Of a stretch of 6,941 bases of DNA, positions 1-6,183 are shown one piece after another. The stretch spans positions 1 through 6,941 of the forward strand of contig JAJAZI010000355.1 in NCBI GenBank assembly GCA_026785785.1, read 5' to 3'. Each line of letters starts with the position of its first letter. The stretch's first letter is position 1. This stretch comes from Microbacteriaceae bacterium (GTDB lineage: Bacteria > Actinomycetota > Actinomycetes > Actinomycetales > Microbacteriaceae). The notes beneath the pieces were generated by a model, which worked only from the letters and a program-made list of their open reading frames with translations, made no database searches and was not told where the DNA came from. The position numbers and the translations under genes are program-made.

Positions 1-97
1 GGGGCGCGCCCCCCCCCCCGGCCGTCGCGCCCGCGCGCCCGCCCCCCCCGCGCGCGCCCCCCCCCCCGGCCGCCCCCGCCCCCCCCCCCCCGCGGGT
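1..97. other. Low-complexity C/G tract at window edge, probable artefact
   Basis: This stretch is built almost only from C and G, with long C runs. It has one T (position 25) and no A before position 99. It ends abruptly where normal mixed-base coding sequence begins. Real high-GC genes do not usually lose A and T so completely. The pattern fits a sequencing or assembly artefact at a contig end, such as the complement of poly-G read tails. The reading frame of the following gene stays open across it, but that means little because stop codons need A and T. The bases here should not be trusted. Confidence 0.75.
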
Positions 98-931
98 CAG
101 TCCGACGCCGACCAGTCCGACGCCGAGCGTACCGTCCCCGCCCAGACCGTTGACGCCCAGCGGGCCGACGCCCAGCGGATTGGCGCCCAGCGGGTTGAGG
201 CACGCGAGGAAGCCCAGCCTGGTGCGGCCCATCCGACGGACGCCCAGGAGACCGAAGCCCAGCAGGCCGCCGCCCAGCAGACCGCGGTGATCCAGCGCGA
301 CGAGCCGACCCGATCACAGCCCACCGTTCCGACGGTGCCCGCCGCGCCGCAGCCGGAACGCATCTTCGTGCCGCCAGCGCCCGTCGCGCGCAAGCGCAAG
401 GGCAACCGCGGCATCGGATCGCTCATCGCCGTCGTCTCGGTCGTCATCTTCGGCATCTTCTACGCGCTCGTTGCCACGGTCATCGTCGCGATCGCCGCCC
501 CGCAGCAGAACGTGCTCGAGACTGTGCTGCGCTTCCTGGTCGACCCGGTGTTCTACGTTCCGGGCATCCTGTTCGTCGTCGGATTCGTTATCGTCGTGCT
601 GCTCGTGAACCGCGCCGCCTGGTGGGCCTTCGTTTTCGGCAGCCTCATCGTCGGAGGGATCGTCTACTTCGGGACAATCGGCGCGCAGCTGCTCATCGAG
701 AACGTCTTCGCGATGAGTCCATCCGCAGCGGCGGCCACGTTCGCCGCCTTGGCGATCAACCCGTTCGTGATCGCGGCGGGCCTCATCGCCCGCGAGACCT
801 CGATGTGGATCGGCGCCGCGATCAGCTCGCGCGGACGCCGCATGAAGGCACGCAACCTCGCCGCGCGCGAGGAGTTCGAGAAGGCGACCGCCGCACACCG
901 CGCGGAGTATGACCGCTCCTACGCGGCCTGA
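2..931 (+). CDS. Four-helix membrane protein with repetitive N-terminus, 5' incomplete
   Basis: The true start is not visible. The frame is open to the left edge, and believable coding sequence begins near 98. A GTG at 287 is the first conventional start but lacks a Shine-Dalgarno sequence, and the same Ala/Gln/Asp-rich style continues upstream of it, so it is probably internal. The N-terminus (98-300) is hydrophilic and repetitive, with pentapeptides of the form Q-x-x-[DG]-A. Counting from GTG 287, a Pro-rich stretch (12-32) and a basic cluster RKRKGNR (35-41) precede membrane segments at about 46-71, 90-107, 111-135 and 150-168. A basic, helical tail (182-214) follows. The topology suggests a cytoplasmic N-terminus. 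No catalytic motif is seen. From memory it resembles the Microbacteriaceae DUF6264 family found beside rpsL, but this is unverified. It overlaps the next gene by 23 nt, which suggests cotranscription and coupled translation. Confidence 0.75.
   Translation, partial: GRAPPPGRRARAPAPPARAPPPGRPRPPPPAGQSDADQSDAERTVPAQTVDAQRADAQRIGAQRVEAREEAQPGAAHPTDAQETEAQQAAAQQTAVIQRDEPTRSQPTVPTVPAAPQPERIFVPPAPVARKRKGNRGIGSLIAVVSVVIFGIFYALVATVIVAIAAPQQNVLETVLRFLVDPVFYVPGILFVVGFVIVVLLVNRAAWWAFVFGSLIVGGIVYFGTIGAQLLIENVFAMSPSAAAATFAALAINPFVIAAGLIARETSMWIGAAISSRGRRMKARNLAAREEFEKATAAHRAEYDRSYAA
98..202 (+). repeat. 15-bp tandem repeat coding for pentapeptides
   Basis: Seven consecutive 15-nt units encode pentapeptides in phase with the membrane-protein gene. 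The first two (98-112 and 113-127) differ only at the last base and read QSDAD and QSDAE. Three units at 158-202 share the core GCCCAGCGG and read QRADA, QRIGA and QRVEA. Units 3 and 4 are more diverged. The period is a multiple of three, so copy-number change would keep the frame. The repeat probably forms a disordered or coiled-coil N-terminal extension. The left end runs into the unreliable C/G tract, so more copies may exist. Confidence 0.7.
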
Positions 932-1349
932 CCCGCCCGGCCGCGGGCTCCTGGCGCTCGGCGCCACGGTGCTCGCGGTCGCGCTGCTCGTCTTCGTCGG
1001 TGGGTTTCTCAGCCTGTTCCTCGACCGCGACCTCGTCGAGCTGCCGGATGCCGGAACGCTTGTCGGTCCGGCCATGGCGGTCGCGACCTGCGGGGTCGTG
1101 TTCTCGTTCGTGTTCCGCCGACGGCCGCCCGGTCTCGGGCGGCGCTGTGTCTCGGCATCGCTCTGGGCGCTCATCGCCTCCCCGGCGGCGGGCGCGATCG
1201 TCTACTCGATCGTGCGGGAAAACCTTGCTGTGATCCCGGTGTTCTTCGGCACCTACCTGTTGAGCCCCTTCGTGCTCTCGTCGGCGGTGATCGCCGGGGT
1301 CGTGGTGGGCCTCGCCGGGCTCGCGGAACGCGCGCGGCCGGTAGTGTGA
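909..1349 (+). CDS. Small four-helix integral membrane protein of unknown function
   Basis: This is a complete 146-aa protein that begins with ATG inside the end of the preceding gene (23-nt overlap), so its translation is probably coupled. Hydrophobic segments lie at about residues 14-38, 52-69, 82-103 and 106-139. A basic loop RRRPPGLGRR sits between segments 2 and 3, and little lies outside the membrane. No signal-peptide cleavage site, cofactor motif or transporter signature is visible. Its place between a DUF6264-like gene and rpsL matches the DUF6121-type proteins I remember from Microbacteriaceae genomes, but that name is from memory. The gene ends about 50 nt before the rpsL promoter, and no intrinsic terminator is visible between, so read-through into the str operon is possible. 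The function is unknown. Confidence 0.8.
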   Translation: MTAPTRPDPPGRGLLALGATVLAVALLVFVGGFLSLFLDRDLVELPDAGTLVGPAMAVATCGVVFSFVFRRRPPGLGRRCVSASLWALIASPAAGAIVYSIVRENLAVIPVFFGTYLLSPFVLSSAVIAGVVVGLAGLAERARPVV

Positions 1350-1398
1350 TGACCGCGCCGGCACCAGCATCCGCCACCCGCCTCAACCCCGCTGTCAT

Positions 1399-1427
1399 TT
1401 GACCGCGGGGCATCCACGGGCTAAGGT
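1399..1427 (+). promoter_or_regulatory. Predicted SigA-type promoter of the str operon
   Basis: A -35 hexamer TTGACC (1399-1404) and a -10 hexamer TAAGGT (1422-1427) are separated by exactly 17 nt. Both are good matches to the housekeeping promoter pattern of high-GC actinobacteria (TTGACN / TANNNT). This is the best promoter-like pair in the gap between the small membrane-protein gene and rpsL. Transcription would begin near 1433-1435, leaving a leader of about 228 nt before rpsL. Confidence 0.7.
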
Positions 1428-1433
1428 TTACCG

Positions 1434-1661
1434 GTGTGCGTTTTGCCGTGCGCTCGCGACGAAACACTAGTTGCGGGCCGCGAAAACCGCTCTCCATGTT
1501 GGGCAACATCCAGCCCCCACGGCATACCCACCGGCGAAAACAGAGGCCTCCTCTGTGTTCACCAGTCGGGTCCATCTGAACTCGAACCGCGCGGTGACGC
1601 ACGGCCTCGAATGCGAAACAAGCAAGAACTGTCACCGTGCAGTCATCACAAGGAGTATGTA
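1434..1661 (+). promoter_or_regulatory. Long structured 5' leader of the rpsL mRNA
   Basis: If transcription starts near 1434, about 228 nt precede rpsL. The leader holds three inverted repeats. These are ATGTTG/CAACAT around 1496-1509, a perfect 7-bp hairpin ACAGAGG/CCTCTGT at 1540-1556 with a 3-nt loop, and a 10-bp stem (one G-U) joining 1589-1598 to 1631-1640. The 3' arm of that last stem can instead pair with GCACGG at 1599-1604, so two alternative structures are possible just upstream of the ribosome binding site. Ribosomal-protein leaders are often targets of feedback control, but no known ligand-binding motif is recognised here. Confidence 0.45.
1650..1655 (+). promoter_or_regulatory. 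Ribosome binding site that fixes the rpsL start
   Basis: AAGGAG lies 6 nt before the GTG at 1662. It supports that start over two in-frame upstream candidates, ATG 1611 and GTG 1434, neither of which has such a site. It also gives the 124-aa length expected for actinobacterial S12. An out-of-frame ATG at 1657 is followed at once by TAG and is too close to the site to matter. Confidence 0.85.
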
Positions 1662-2036
1662 GTGCCAACCATTCAGCAGTTGGTCCGGAAGGGTCGCACC
1701 CCTAAGGTCGTCAAGACCAAGGCGCCCGCCCTCAAGGCCAACCCCCAGCAGCGCGGTGTCTGCACCCGCGTCTACACGACCACCCCGAAGAAGCCGAACT
1801 CGGCTCTGCGCAAGGTCGCTCGTGTCAAGTTGAGCAACGGTACCGAGGTCACCGCCTACATCCCCGGTGAGGGACACAACCTGCAAGAGCACTCGATGGT
1901 GCTCGTCCGCGGCGGACGAGTGAAGGACCTCCCCGGCGTGCGCTACAAGATCGTGCGCGGCGCGCTCGACACCCAGGCAGTCAAAAATCGTAAGCAGGCT
2001 CGTAGCCGCTACGGAGCGAAAATGGATAAGAAGTAA
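1662..2036 (+). CDS. rpsL: 30S ribosomal protein S12
   Basis: S12 sits at the decoding centre of the small subunit and helps check codon-anticodon pairing. The 124-aa product starts [11 protein letters not shown] and contains the family signatures [19 protein letters not shown] (about 39-57), [13 protein letters not shown] (66-78) and [19 protein letters not shown] (82-100), then a basic C-terminus. Lys43 and Lys88, the usual sites of streptomycin-resistance mutations in actinobacterial numbering, are both wild type, so no target-based resistance is encoded here. Asp89 is the residue methylthiolated by RimO where that enzyme exists. The start is GTG with a clear AAGGAG. The stop overlaps the rpsG start by one base. 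It is the first gene of the str operon, behind its own promoter and leader. Confidence 0.98.
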   Translation: MPTIQQLVRKGRTPKVVKTKAPALKANPQQRGVCTRVYTTTPKKPNSALRKVARVKLSNGTEVTAYIPGEGHNLQEHSMVLVRGGRVKDLPGVRYKIVRGALDTQAVKNRKQARSRYGAKMDKK

Positions 2037-2506
2037 TGCCACGTAAAGGACCAGCACCGAAGCGTCCCGTAGTCGCGGACCCGGTCTACGGAGCCCCCAT
2101 TGTCAGCCAGCTTGTCAACAAGATTCTTCTTGATGGCAAGAAGGGTCTCGCCGAGCGCATCGTCTATGACGCCCTCGCCGGAGTCTCGACCAAGAACGGC
2201 GCGGATGCTGTCGTGACGCTGAAGAAGGCGCTCGACAACGTGCGCCCGACCATCGAGGTCAAGAGCCGTCGCGTCGGTGGATCGACGTACCAGGTGCCGG
2301 TCGAGGTCAAGCCTCACCGCGCCAACACGCTTGCCCTCCGCTGGCTCACCACCTACGCCAAGGGTCGTCGCGAGAAGACGATGACCGAGCGTCTCACCAA
2401 TGAGATCCTCGACGCGTCAAACGGTCTCGGCGCCGCTGTCAAGCGTCGCGAAGACACCCACAAGATGGCCGACGCTAACAAGGCATTCGCGCACTACCGC
2501 TGGTAA
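2036..2506 (+). CDS. rpsG: 30S ribosomal protein S7
   Basis: S7 is the primary assembly protein of the 30S head. It binds the 3' major domain of 16S rRNA and lies near the E site. The 156-aa length is standard. The N-terminus PRKGPAPKR, the core [22 protein letters not shown] (about 26-47), the segment [24 protein letters not shown] (about 80-103) and the C-terminus [15 protein letters not shown] are typical. Its ATG shares a base with the rpsL stop (TAATG), and only weak purine-rich sequence precedes it, so translation is probably coupled to rpsL. In E. coli S7 represses its own operon at the rpsL-rpsG gap. Here that gap does not exist, so any feedback must act elsewhere. Confidence 0.98.
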   Translation: MPRKGPAPKRPVVADPVYGAPIVSQLVNKILLDGKKGLAERIVYDALAGVSTKNGADAVVTLKKALDNVRPTIEVKSRRVGGSTYQVPVEVKPHRANTLALRWLTTYAKGRREKTMTERLTNEILDASNGLGAAVKRREDTHKMADANKAFAHYRW

Positions 2507-2509
2507 TCA

Positions 2510-2580
2510 GCGCGCTGCAGCTCTGGCAATCGCGCGAGCTATTGTTCGATGCCAGCGCCGAGGGAGCCTGAGACCGAGGT
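2510..2580 (+). repeat. Intergenic element copy A, between rpsG and fusA
   Basis: This 71-nt segment begins four bases after the rpsG stop and aligns without gaps to 4750-4820, after fusA, with 57 of 71 identities. It can form an outer 6-bp stem GCGCTG/CAGCGC (2512-2517 with 2553-2558). Inside that, CAATCGC-GCGA-GCTATTG (2527-2544) forms a GNRA-capped hairpin with one C-U mismatch. The identical 10-mer AGGGAGCCTG opens a second hairpin downstream. No reading frame explains the conservation. It is probably an untranslated RNA element of unknown role. Confidence 0.7.
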
Positions 2581-2594
2581 GTCAGGCTCCCTCG
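2559..2594 (+). promoter_or_regulatory. Perfect 13-bp hairpin upstream of fusA
   Basis: CGAGGGAGCCTGA (2559-2571) and TCAGGCTCCCTCG (2582-2594) are perfect inverted repeats around a 10-nt loop. The stem is GC-rich and would be very stable in RNA. No run of T follows, so it is not a classic intrinsic terminator. It may act as an mRNA processing or stability element or a partial attenuator ahead of fusA, whose ribosome binding site lies 28 nt further on. Confidence 0.65.
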
Positions 2595-2621
2595 CCCCAG
2601 CACTTACATCCACAATCTTTC

Positions 2622-2627
2622 GGAGGA
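2622..2627 (+). promoter_or_regulatory. Ribosome binding site that fixes the fusA start
   Basis: GGAGGA is placed 6 nt (counted from GGAGG) before GTG 2633. It selects this GTG over the in-frame ATG at 2549, which lies inside the rpsG-fusA spacer and would add 28 residues foreign to EF-G. Confidence 0.85.
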
Positions 2628-2632
2628 ACTCC

Positions 2633-4750
2633 GTGGCACAAGACGTGCTCACCGACCTGAACAAGGTCCGCAACATCGGCATCATGGCTCACATCGATGC
2701 GGGCAAGACGACGACCACCGAGCGCATCCTGTTCTACACGGGCATCACTCACAAGATCGGTGAGGTTCACGACGGCGCAGCCACCATGGACTGGATGGCG
2801 CAGGAGCAGGAACGTGGCATCACGATCACGTCCGCTGCGACCACCTGTTTCTGGAACAAGCACCAGATCAACATCATCGACACCCCCGGCCACGTCGACT
2901 TCACCGTCGAGGTCGAGCGCTCGCTTCGCGTTCTCGATGGCGCCGTCGCCGTCTTCGACGGCAAGGAGGGCGTTGAGCCCCAGTCGGAGACCGTCTGGCG
3001 CCAGGCCGACAAGTACGACGTGCCCCGCATCTGCTTCGTCAACAAGATGGACAAGCTCGGCGCCGACTTCTACTACACGGTCGACACGATCATCAAGCGC
3101 CTCGGCGCCAAGCCCCTCGTCATCCAGCTGCCGATCGGGTTCGAGAGCACCTTCGAAGGTGTCGTCGACCTCGTCGAAATGCGCGCGCTGACCTGGCGCG
3201 GAGACTCCAAGGGTGACGTCGAGCTCGGTGCGAAGTACACCATCGAGGAGATCCCGGCCGACCTCGTCGAGAAGGCCAACGAGTACCGTGCGGCCCTCAT
3301 CGAGGTTGTCGCCGAGACCGACGACACGCTGCTTGAGCGATTCATGAACGGCGACACCGACTTCACCGTCTCCGAGATCAAGCACGCGATCCGCAAGCTC
3401 ACGGTCAACAGCGAGATCTACCCGGTGCTGTGCGGCTCGGCGTTCAAGAACCGCGGCGTTCAGCCGATGCTGGATGCCGTCGTCGACTACCTCCCGACGC
3501 CGCTCGATGTGCCCGCCATCGAGGCACACGACACGCGCGACGAGGAGAAGGTCATCCTGCGCCACCCGGACGCCACGGAGCCGTTCTCGGCCCTCGCGTT
3601 CAAGGTCGCGGTTCACCCGTTCTTCGGTCGCCTCACCTACATCCGCGTGTACTCCGGTCGCGCCGAATCCGGTGCGCAGCTCATCAACTCGACCAAGGGC
3701 AAGAAGGAGCGCATCGGGAAGATCTTCCAGATGCACGCCAACAAGGAGAATCCCGTCGACTCGGTCACCGCCGGCCACATCTACGCGGTCATCGGCCTCA
3801 AGGACACCACGACCGGCGACACCCTCTGCGACCCGCAGAACCAGGTTGTCCTCGAGTCGATGACGTTCCCGGAGCCGGTCATCGAGGTGGCCATCGAGCC
3901 GAAGACCAAGGCCGACCAGGAGAAGCTGGGTATCGCTATCCAGAAGCTCGCCGAGGAAGATCCGACGTTCCGCACCGAGCAGAACCAGGACACCGGCCAG
4001 ACGGTCATCAAGGGAATGGGCGAGCTTCACCTCGACATCCTCGTCGACCGGATGAAGCGTGAATTCAACGTCGAGGCCAACGTGGGCAAGCCCCAGGTTG
4101 CGTACCGCGAGACCATTCGCCGCATCGTCGCCAAGCACGACTTCACCCACAAGAAGCAGACGGGTGGATCGGGACAGTTCGCAAAGGTCCAGATCTCGCT
4201 CGAGCCGCTCGAAGTCACGCCTGACAAGACGTACGAGTTCGAGAACAAGGTGACCGGTGGTCGCATCCCCCGCGAGTACATCCCGTCGGTCGATGCCGGA
4301 ATTCAGGATGCCCTGCAGGTCGGCATCCTCGCCGGATACCCGATGGTGGGCGTCAAGGCGATCCTGCTCGATGGCGCGGCGCACGACGTCGACTCGTCGG
4401 AAATGGCCTTCAAGATCGCCGGCTCCATGGCGTTCAAGGAAGCGGCCCGCAAGGCCGACCCCGTTCTGCTCGAGCCGCTGATGGCCGTCGAGGTACGCAC
4501 GCCCGAGGAGTACATGGGCGACGTCATTGGTGACCTCAACTCGCGTCGTGGACAGATCCAGTCGATGGAAGACGCCACCGGCGTCAAGGTCGTCCGGGCC
4601 CACGTCCCCCTGTCGGAAATGTTCGGTTACGTCGGTGACCTGAGGAGCAAAACCTCGGGCCGCGCTGTGTACTCGATGACCTTCGACAGCTACTCCGAGG
4701 TGCCGCGCGCGGTTGCCGAGGAAATCGTCCAGAAGAACAAGGGCGAGTAG
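2633..4750 (+). CDS. fusA: Translation elongation factor G
   Basis: EF-G is the cytoplasmic GTPase that moves tRNAs and mRNA through the ribosome and, with RRF, recycles ribosomes. From GTG 2633 the product is 705 aa, normal for the family. Domain I carries all G motifs: AHIDAGKT (19-26), RGIT (61-64), DTPGH (83-87, catalytic His87), NKMD (137-140) and GSA (268-270). Domain II follows from about residue 300 and domain III from about 410. Domain IV contains TGGSGQF (510-516) and the tip loop [15 protein letters not shown] (from 542), which enters the decoding site. Domain V ends the protein. No truncation or frameshift is seen. The gene lies between the two copies of the 71-nt intergenic element, and its 5' spacer has a strong hairpin, so its expression may be tuned separately from rpsL-rpsG. 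Confidence 0.98.
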   Translation: MAQDVLTDLNKVRNIGIMAHIDAGKTTTTERILFYTGITHKIGEVHDGAATMDWMAQEQERGITITSAATTCFWNKHQINIIDTPGHVDFTVEVERSLRVLDGAVAVFDGKEGVEPQSETVWRQADKYDVPRICFVNKMDKLGADFYYTVDTIIKRLGAKPLVIQLPIGFESTFEGVVDLVEMRALTWRGDSKGDVELGAKYTIEEIPADLVEKANEYRAALIEVVAETDDTLLERFMNGDTDFTVSEIKHAIRKLTVNSEIYPVLCGSAFKNRGVQPMLDAVVDYLPTPLDVPAIEAHDTRDEEKVILRHPDATEPFSALAFKVAVHPFFGRLTYIRVYSGRAESGAQLINSTKGKKERIGKIFQMHANKENPVDSVTAGHIYAVIGLKDTTTGDTLCDPQNQVVLESMTFPEPVIEVAIEPKTKADQEKLGIAIQKLAEEDPTFRTEQNQDTGQTVIKGMGELHLDILVDRMKREFNVEANVGKPQVAYRETIRRIVAKHDFTHKKQTGGSGQFAKVQISLEPLEVTPDKTYEFENKVTGGRIPREYIPSVDAGIQDALQVGILAGYPMVGVKAILLDGAAHDVDSSEMAFKIAGSMAFKEAARKADPVLLEPLMAVEVRTPEEYMGDVIGDLNSRRGQIQSMEDATGVKVVRAHVPLSEMFGYVGDLRSKTSGRAVYSMTFDSYSEVPRAVAEEIVQKNKGE

Positions 4751-4820
4751 CGCGCTGGAGCCGTGGCAATCGCGTGAGCGATCGCGCGGCGCCAGCGCCC
4801 AGGGAGCCTGCGACTCAGGT
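4750..4820 (+). repeat. Intergenic element copy B, between fusA and tuf
   Basis: This is the second copy of the 71-nt element, starting at the last base of the fusA stop. It folds better than copy A. GCGCTGG-A-GCCG (4752-4763) pairs with CGGC-G-CCAGCGC (4787-4798), interrupted only by an A-G mismatch. The inner hairpin ATCGC-GTGA-GCGAT (4769-4782) is perfect and GNRA-capped. A weaker second hairpin follows, with GGAG/CTCC (4803-4806 with 4826-4829) enclosing CCTG/CAGG (4807-4810 with 4816-4819). The strictly shared blocks with copy A are TGGCAATCGCG, GCCAGCGCC and AGGGAGCCTG. Confidence 0.7.
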
Positions 4821-4831
4821 TCGGACTCCTG

Positions 4832-4920
4832 TACCAAACCAACTAACATAAATATCACCCCCAACCAGTAAGACGAGCGATCGACATCCGTCTTTCGCAT
4901 GCTCTTACGACGAAGTCCTG
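4832..4920 (+). promoter_or_regulatory. AT-enriched tuf leader, possible secondary promoter
   Basis: After element B the sequence turns unusually AT-rich for this genome (around 4836-4856, with TAACAT at 4844 and TAAATA at 4849). Either could be a -10 box for a tuf-specific promoter, but no convincing -35 stands 16-18 nt upstream (TTCGGA at 4820 is poor). Downstream, AAGACG (4870-4875) and CGTCTT (4889-4894) can pair, as can GTAAGA (4868-4873) and TCTTAC (4903-4908), so the leader may be structured. This is suggestive only. Confidence 0.3.
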
Positions 4921-4926
4921 AGGAGG
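4921..4926 (+). promoter_or_regulatory. Strong ribosome binding site that fixes the tuf TTG start
   Basis: AGGAGG, a full Shine-Dalgarno core, stands 5 nt before TTG 4932. It supports that codon over the in-frame ATG at 4899, which has no such site and would place 11 non-conserved residues, including the ribosome binding site itself, in the protein. Confidence 0.85.
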
Positions 4927-4931
4927 ACCCA

Positions 4932-6125
4932 TTGGCGAAGGCAAAGTTCGAGCGGACTAAGCCGCACGTCAACATCGGCACCATTGGTCACGTCGACCAC
5001 GGTAAGACCACGTTGACCGCGGCAATCACCAAGGTGCTGCATGACAAGTACCCCACCCTGAACACTGCTTCGGCGTTCGATCAGATCGACAACTCGCCCG
5101 AAGAGAAGCAGCGTGGAATCACGATCAACATCTCCCACGTCGAGTACCAGACGGAGAAGCGCCACTACGCTCACGTCGATGCTCCCGGCCACGCGGACTA
5201 CATCAAGAACATGATCACGGGTGCCGCGCAGATGGACGGCGCGATCCTCGTGGTTGCGGCGACCGACGGCCCCATGCCCCAGACGCGTGAGCACGTGCTG
5301 CTCGCCCGCCAGGTCGGCGTGCCGTACATCGTTGTTGCTCTGAACAAGACCGACATGGTCGACGACGAGGAGATCCTCGAGCTCGTCGAGATCGAGGTTC
5401 GCGAGCTGCTGTCGAGCCAGGAGTTCGACGGCGACAACGCTCCCGTCGTTCGCGTCTCGGCGCTCAAGGCGCTCGAGGGCGACCCCGTGTGGGCGGCGAC
5501 CGTTGCCGACCTCATGGATCAGGTCGACGAGTTCGTTCCCGAGCCCCTTCGCGAGACCGACAAGCCCTTCCTCATGCCCGTCGAGGACGTCTTCACGATC
5601 ACCGGTCGTGGAACCGTCATCACCGGTCGTGTCGAGCGCGGCATCCTGAAGCCGAACGACGAGGTTGAAATCGTCGGCATCAAGGAGAAGTCGTCGAAGA
5701 CGATCGTCACCGCAATCGAGATGTTCCGTAAGACCCTCGAGGACGCACGCGCCGGAGAGAACGTTGGACTGCTGCTTCGCGGAACCAAGCGCGAGGACGT
5801 CGAGCGCGGCCAGGTCGTCGTCAAGCCCGGTACGGTTACGCCGCACACCGAGTTCGAGGCGAACGCCTACATCCTTTCCAAGGATGAGGGTGGCCGTCAC
5901 AACCCGTTCTACGCGAACTACCGCCCGCAGTTCTACTTCCGCACCACGGACGTCACCGGCATCATCACGCTGCCCGAGGGCACCGAGATGGTCATGCCCG
6001 GCGACACCACGGAGATGACTGTCACCCTCATCCAGCCGATCGCCATGGAGGAGGGCCTCCGCTTCGCTATCCGCGAGGGTGGACGCACCGTCGGCGCCGG
6101 CACGGTTGTGAAGATCATCAAGTAA
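4932..6125 (+). CDS. tuf: Translation elongation factor Tu
   Basis: EF-Tu carries aminoacyl-tRNA to the ribosomal A site as a GTP complex and is usually the most abundant bacterial protein. The product from TTG 4932 is 397 aa and begins [21 protein letters not shown], as in other actinobacteria. G motifs are GHVDHGKT (19-26), RGIT (61-64), DAPGH (83-87, catalytic His87), NKTD (138-141) and SAL (176-178). The two beta-barrel domains follow, with [13 protein letters not shown] in domain II and [13 protein letters not shown] in domain III, ending [10 protein letters not shown]. The start codon is the rare TTG, offset by an ideal AGGAGG. Any alternative upstream start would be atypical for the family. 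It is the last gene of the str operon, followed by a palindrome and a strong terminator. Confidence 0.98.
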   Translation: MAKAKFERTKPHVNIGTIGHVDHGKTTLTAAITKVLHDKYPTLNTASAFDQIDNSPEEKQRGITINISHVEYQTEKRHYAHVDAPGHADYIKNMITGAAQMDGAILVVAATDGPMPQTREHVLLARQVGVPYIVVALNKTDMVDDEEILELVEIEVRELLSSQEFDGDNAPVVRVSALKALEGDPVWAATVADLMDQVDEFVPEPLRETDKPFLMPVEDVFTITGRGTVITGRVERGILKPNDEVEIVGIKEKSSKTIVTAIEMFRKTLEDARAGENVGLLLRGTKREDVERGQVVVKPGTVTPHTEFEANAYILSKDEGGRHNPFYANYRPQFYFRTTDVTGIITLPEGTEMVMPGDTTEMTVTLIQPIAMEEGLRFAIREGGRTVGAGTVVKIIK

Positions 6126-6127
6126 TA

Positions 6128-6141
6128 CTCACTGCAGTGAG
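6128..6141. repeat. Perfect 14-bp palindrome after tuf
   Basis: CTCACTGCAGTGAG is its own reverse complement and starts three bases after the tuf stop codon, abutting the terminator stem. With no loop it would fold poorly as RNA. It could be a dimeric protein binding site in DNA or chance sequence. Confidence 0.5.
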
Positions 6142-6183
6142 ACAGGGTCGGTCCTTCTGGGGCCGGCCCTGTTTCGTGTTTTT
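6142..6183 (+). terminator. Rho-independent terminator of the str operon
   Basis: ACAGGGTCGGTCC (6142-6154) pairs with GGGCCGGCCCTGT (6160-6172) through 13 pairs, two of them G-U, around a 5-nt loop. A T-rich tail TTTCGTGTTTTT (6172-6183) follows. The position directly after tuf and the stem plus T-tract form are those of a classic intrinsic terminator. Confidence 0.9.

Noticed and set aside
314..1174. Minus-strand frame of 286 aa, and another at 822-1370
   Set aside because: Their products are Arg/Asp/Glu-rich low-complexity sequences, whereas the + strand frames give clear membrane segments with coupled starts.
1434..1661. N-terminal extension of S12 from GTG 1434 or ATG 1611
   Set aside because: Neither has a Shine-Dalgarno sequence. 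GTG 1662 has AAGGAG at 6 nt and gives the standard 124 residues.
1662..2036. Streptomycin-resistance mutation in rpsL
   Set aside because: Both critical lysines (43 and 88) are wild type.
2559..2594. Intrinsic terminator between rpsG and fusA
   Set aside because: The stem is strong, but GC-rich sequence rather than a T-run follows it, and fusA has no clear promoter of its own downstream.
4899..4931. ATG 4899 as the tuf start
   Set aside because: It would translate the AGGAGG site and add 11 residues not found in EF-Tu. TTG 4932 gives the conserved N-terminus and 397 aa.
2582..4984. Open frame of 800 aa on the minus strand opposite fusA
   Set aside because: It is the antisense shadow of fusA. 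GC-rich codon bias on the + strand removes stops from the opposite frame. The translation is rich in D, L, V and R with no domain, and it spans two gene junctions.
4905..5900. Open frame of 331 aa on the minus strand opposite tuf
   Set aside because: Same cause: an antisense shadow of a highly biased, conserved gene.
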